Source of the DNA: Spirochaetota bacterium
Lineage (GTDB): Bacteria > Spirochaetota > UBA12135 > COTS27 > JAFLEE01
Direction of reading: 5' to 3'
DNA length: 13,151 bases
NCBI GenBank assembly: GCA_017302015.1
Contig: JAFLEE010000113.1
Coordinates: forward strand, 1-13,151
Shown here: in pieces, positions 11,681 through 13,151 of the stretch
Layout of the letters: every line of letters starts with the position of its first letter
Numbering within the stretch: position 1 is the stretch's first letter
The notes under the pieces: generated by a model
Seen by the model: only the letters and a program-made list of their open reading frames with translations
What the model was told of the DNA's origin: nothing
Databases searched by the model: none
Made by a program: the position numbers and the translations under genes

Positions 11681-13063
11681 AACGCCGCCCTCGCCTACGC
11701 CGCCGGTGACTTCGAGAAGACCCTCGAAGATCTCAAGGCCCTCATCCGCATCCCCTCGATCAGCTTCGCCGGGTTCGATCCCGCCCCGCCTCGCCAGGCC
11801 GCCGCGGCGTGCCTGGGCCTCTTGGCCCAAGCGGGCCTCCAAGCGCAAGAGCGGGCCCACCCCGGCGCGCCGCCCTATATTCTGGGCTTCTCCAAACGCC
11901 GACCCGACCGGCCCACGGTGCTGTTCTATGCCCATTACGATGTCCAGCCCCCCATGCGCGCCGAGCGCTGGAAAAGCCCCGCCTTCGCCCCGGAAGTGCG
12001 CGACGGGCGCCTCTACGGCCGGGGGAGCGCCGATGACAAGGCCGGCGTGATGCTCGCCGTGGCGGCCGCCGGCGCTTGGCTCAAGTCGGGCCAGGAACTC
12101 CCGGTGAACCTCATCGTGGTGCTCGACGGGGAGGAAGAAATCGGCTCCCCACATTTCGCCGACTTCCTCCGGGCCAACCAGGCGGACCTCGCCGCCGACG
12201 TCCTCGTCGTCGCCGACCTCGACCATTACGAGACGGGCATCCCCTCGCTCACCACGAGCCTGCGGGGCATCCTCGTCGCCGAGGTCGAACTCCGCAGCCT
12301 GGACAAGCCGCTGCATTCCGGCATGTGGGGCGGCGCCATCCCCGATCCCATCGCCGCCCTCTGCCGCGTGATCGCCTCGCTGACGGATGAACGCGGCCGC
12401 CTCAGCGTCCCGGGCATCTACGAAGGGGTGATCCCTCCCAGCGAAGCGGAACTCCAGGGCCTCAAAAGCCTGCACCATGACGTCGCGGTCTTCCGGAAAA
12501 ACGCCACCGTCCGCCCCGGCGTCGCGCTGCTGGAGGAGGGCGACCGCGTGCTGCTTCGCACCTGGCGCGAGCCGAGTTTGGTGGTGAACGCCATCGAATC
12601 GGGCAGCCGCAAGCAGGGCGGCAACGTGCTCATGGACGCCGCCTGGGCGCGCCTGGGCGTGCGCGTCGCGCCGGGCCAAGACCCGGCCCGCGTTCGCGAT
12701 CTCCTCGTCGAGGCCATCAAGGCGCGCGTCCCCTGGGGCCTCGAAGTCTCCATCGCCTGCGACCACGTGGCGCCGCCGTGGAAAACCGACACCGCCCACC
12801 CGGCCTTCGCGGCCATGAAGCGCGCCATGCGCGATGCCTACGGCCGGGAGGCCCTCGAAGTCGGCTCGGGGGCCACGATCCCATTCGTCCCCGACACGGT
12901 GCGCGCCCTCGGCGGCATCCCCGCCCTCCTCATCCCCGTGGAAGATCCCTCCACCAACGCCCACGGCGAGAACGAAAGCCTTCATTTGGGGGATTTCCGC
13001 AAGGCGCTCCAAGCCCAGGTGCGCTTTTTCGCCGAACTTGCCTCTTCCCACGTGCGCGTTTAA
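11672..13063 (+). CDS. M20-family metallo-dipeptidase
   Basis: A 463-residue zinc peptidase of the M20 (ArgE/DapE/ACY1/CPG2) family, dipeptidase type, with all expected metal and catalytic residues. His88 and Asp90 lie in FYAHYDVQPP, bridging Asp121 in YGRGSADDKAG, and Glu154/Glu155 in DGEEEIGSP. Asp182 lies in VVADLDHYE, His215 in the dimerisation-domain LHSGMWGG, and His431 in NAHGENESLH. No signal peptide is seen, so it acts in the cytoplasm, probably hydrolysing dipeptides or related N-acyl amino acids. The start is GTG at 11672, the only start codon in frame between the previous gene and the conserved N-terminus. An overlapping out-of-frame ATG (11670) stops after three codons. A perfect inverted repeat covers the start. 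The gene follows the PorV-like gene by 32 bases; a functional link to secretion is not implied. Confidence 0.92.
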   Translation: MDLNAALAYAAGDFEKTLEDLKALIRIPSISFAGFDPAPPRQAAAACLGLLAQAGLQAQERAHPGAPPYILGFSKRRPDRPTVLFYAHYDVQPPMRAERWKSPAFAPEVRDGRLYGRGSADDKAGVMLAVAAAGAWLKSGQELPVNLIVVLDGEEEIGSPHFADFLRANQADLAADVLVVADLDHYETGIPSLTTSLRGILVAEVELRSLDKPLHSGMWGGAIPDPIAALCRVIASLTDERGRLSVPGIYEGVIPPSEAELQGLKSLHHDVAVFRKNATVRPGVALLEEGDRVLLRTWREPSLVVNAIESGSRKQGGNVLMDAAWARLGVRVAPGQDPARVRDLLVEAIKARVPWGLEVSIACDHVAPPWKTDTAHPAFAAMKRAMRDAYGREALEVGSGATIPFVPDTVRALGGIPALLIPVEDPSTNAHGENESLHLGDFRKALQAQVRFFAELASSHVRV

Positions 13064-13095
13064 TTCTCCTACGCGAAGCCGCCCCAGGACCTCCC

Positions 13096-13151
13096 TTGAC
13101 CGCCCCCGACGCCCTCGCCCCCGTGCCCCCTTCCCTTCCCCAAGATCCCGC
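13096..13151 (+). CDS. Start of a downstream gene (partial)
   Basis: TTG at 13096 opens a frame that runs to the window end (18 codons), with an Ala/Pro-rich N-terminus and GC-rich third positions. AGGA (13086-13089) lies six bases upstream, matching the start pattern of other genes here. The reading is short, so both the start and the existence of the gene are uncertain. The product cannot be named. Confidence 0.45.
   Translation, partial: MTAPDALAPVPPSLPQDP

Noticed and set aside
11561-13051. Long minus-strand open frame across the dipeptidase gene
   Set aside because: Composition is typical of antisense GC-rich shadows; the plus strand has every M20 metal ligand.

Overview
This is a GC-rich window of about 13.1 kb that looks like ordinary chromosome of an uncultured, diderm (outer-membrane-bearing) bacterium. 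The sequence supports a diderm host because it encodes a PorV/PorQ-like outer-membrane barrel protein, an exported protein with a FlgD-Ig-like C-terminal domain, and several signal peptides. This gene mix is familiar from Elusimicrobiota, FCB and PVC-type candidate phyla, but I cannot fix the phylum from sequence alone. I see no insertion sequence, CRISPR array, rRNA, tRNA or phage gene.

Layout. (1) Positions 1-218 hold a C-rich and a G-rich tract (quadruplex candidates) and a promoter with a 15-bp palindrome in its spacer. They lie upstream of a large GH106-like glycoside hydrolase (219-3182, TTG start, no signal peptide) that ends at an intrinsic terminator. (2) An HU/IHF-family nucleoid protein (3303-3659) has its own promoter. 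(3) On the minus strand at 3854-3940 lies a very small gene for a 28-residue peptide, 18 of whose residues are Lys or Arg. It has a promoter, a perfect Shine-Dalgarno and a strong terminator of its own. (4) A translationally coupled pair on the plus strand encodes a membrane-anchored GerMN-domain protein and an exported protein with two glycogen-binding (CBM48/AMPK-type) domains.

(5) On the minus strand, an RlmI-type 23S rRNA methyltransferase (5730-6947) follows a two-gene operon. That operon encodes a CPA2 cation:proton antiporter fused to a PTS EIIA-like domain (7732-9420) and an unrecognised six-helix membrane protein (7011-7721). A textbook terminator at 6961-6987 ends the operon. (6) The divergent intergenic region 9421-9709 contains crossing inverted repeats and an A/T-tract hairpin. 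(7) On the plus strand, the exported FlgD-Ig-CTD protein (9710-10672), the PorV-family protein (10689-11639) and an M20-family dipeptidase (11672-13063) lie close together in one direction. They are followed by the TTG start of a gene that runs off the window.

The most interesting points are the self-contained basic-peptide gene at 3854-3940, the CTD-cargo/PorV-like pair, the GerMN/tandem-CBM48 pair, the antiporter-EIIA fusion with its unknown membrane partner, and the crossing repeats at 9493-9576. Start sites in this genome repeatedly show AGGAG placed 5-6 bases before ATG or TTG. That pattern was used to choose starts.
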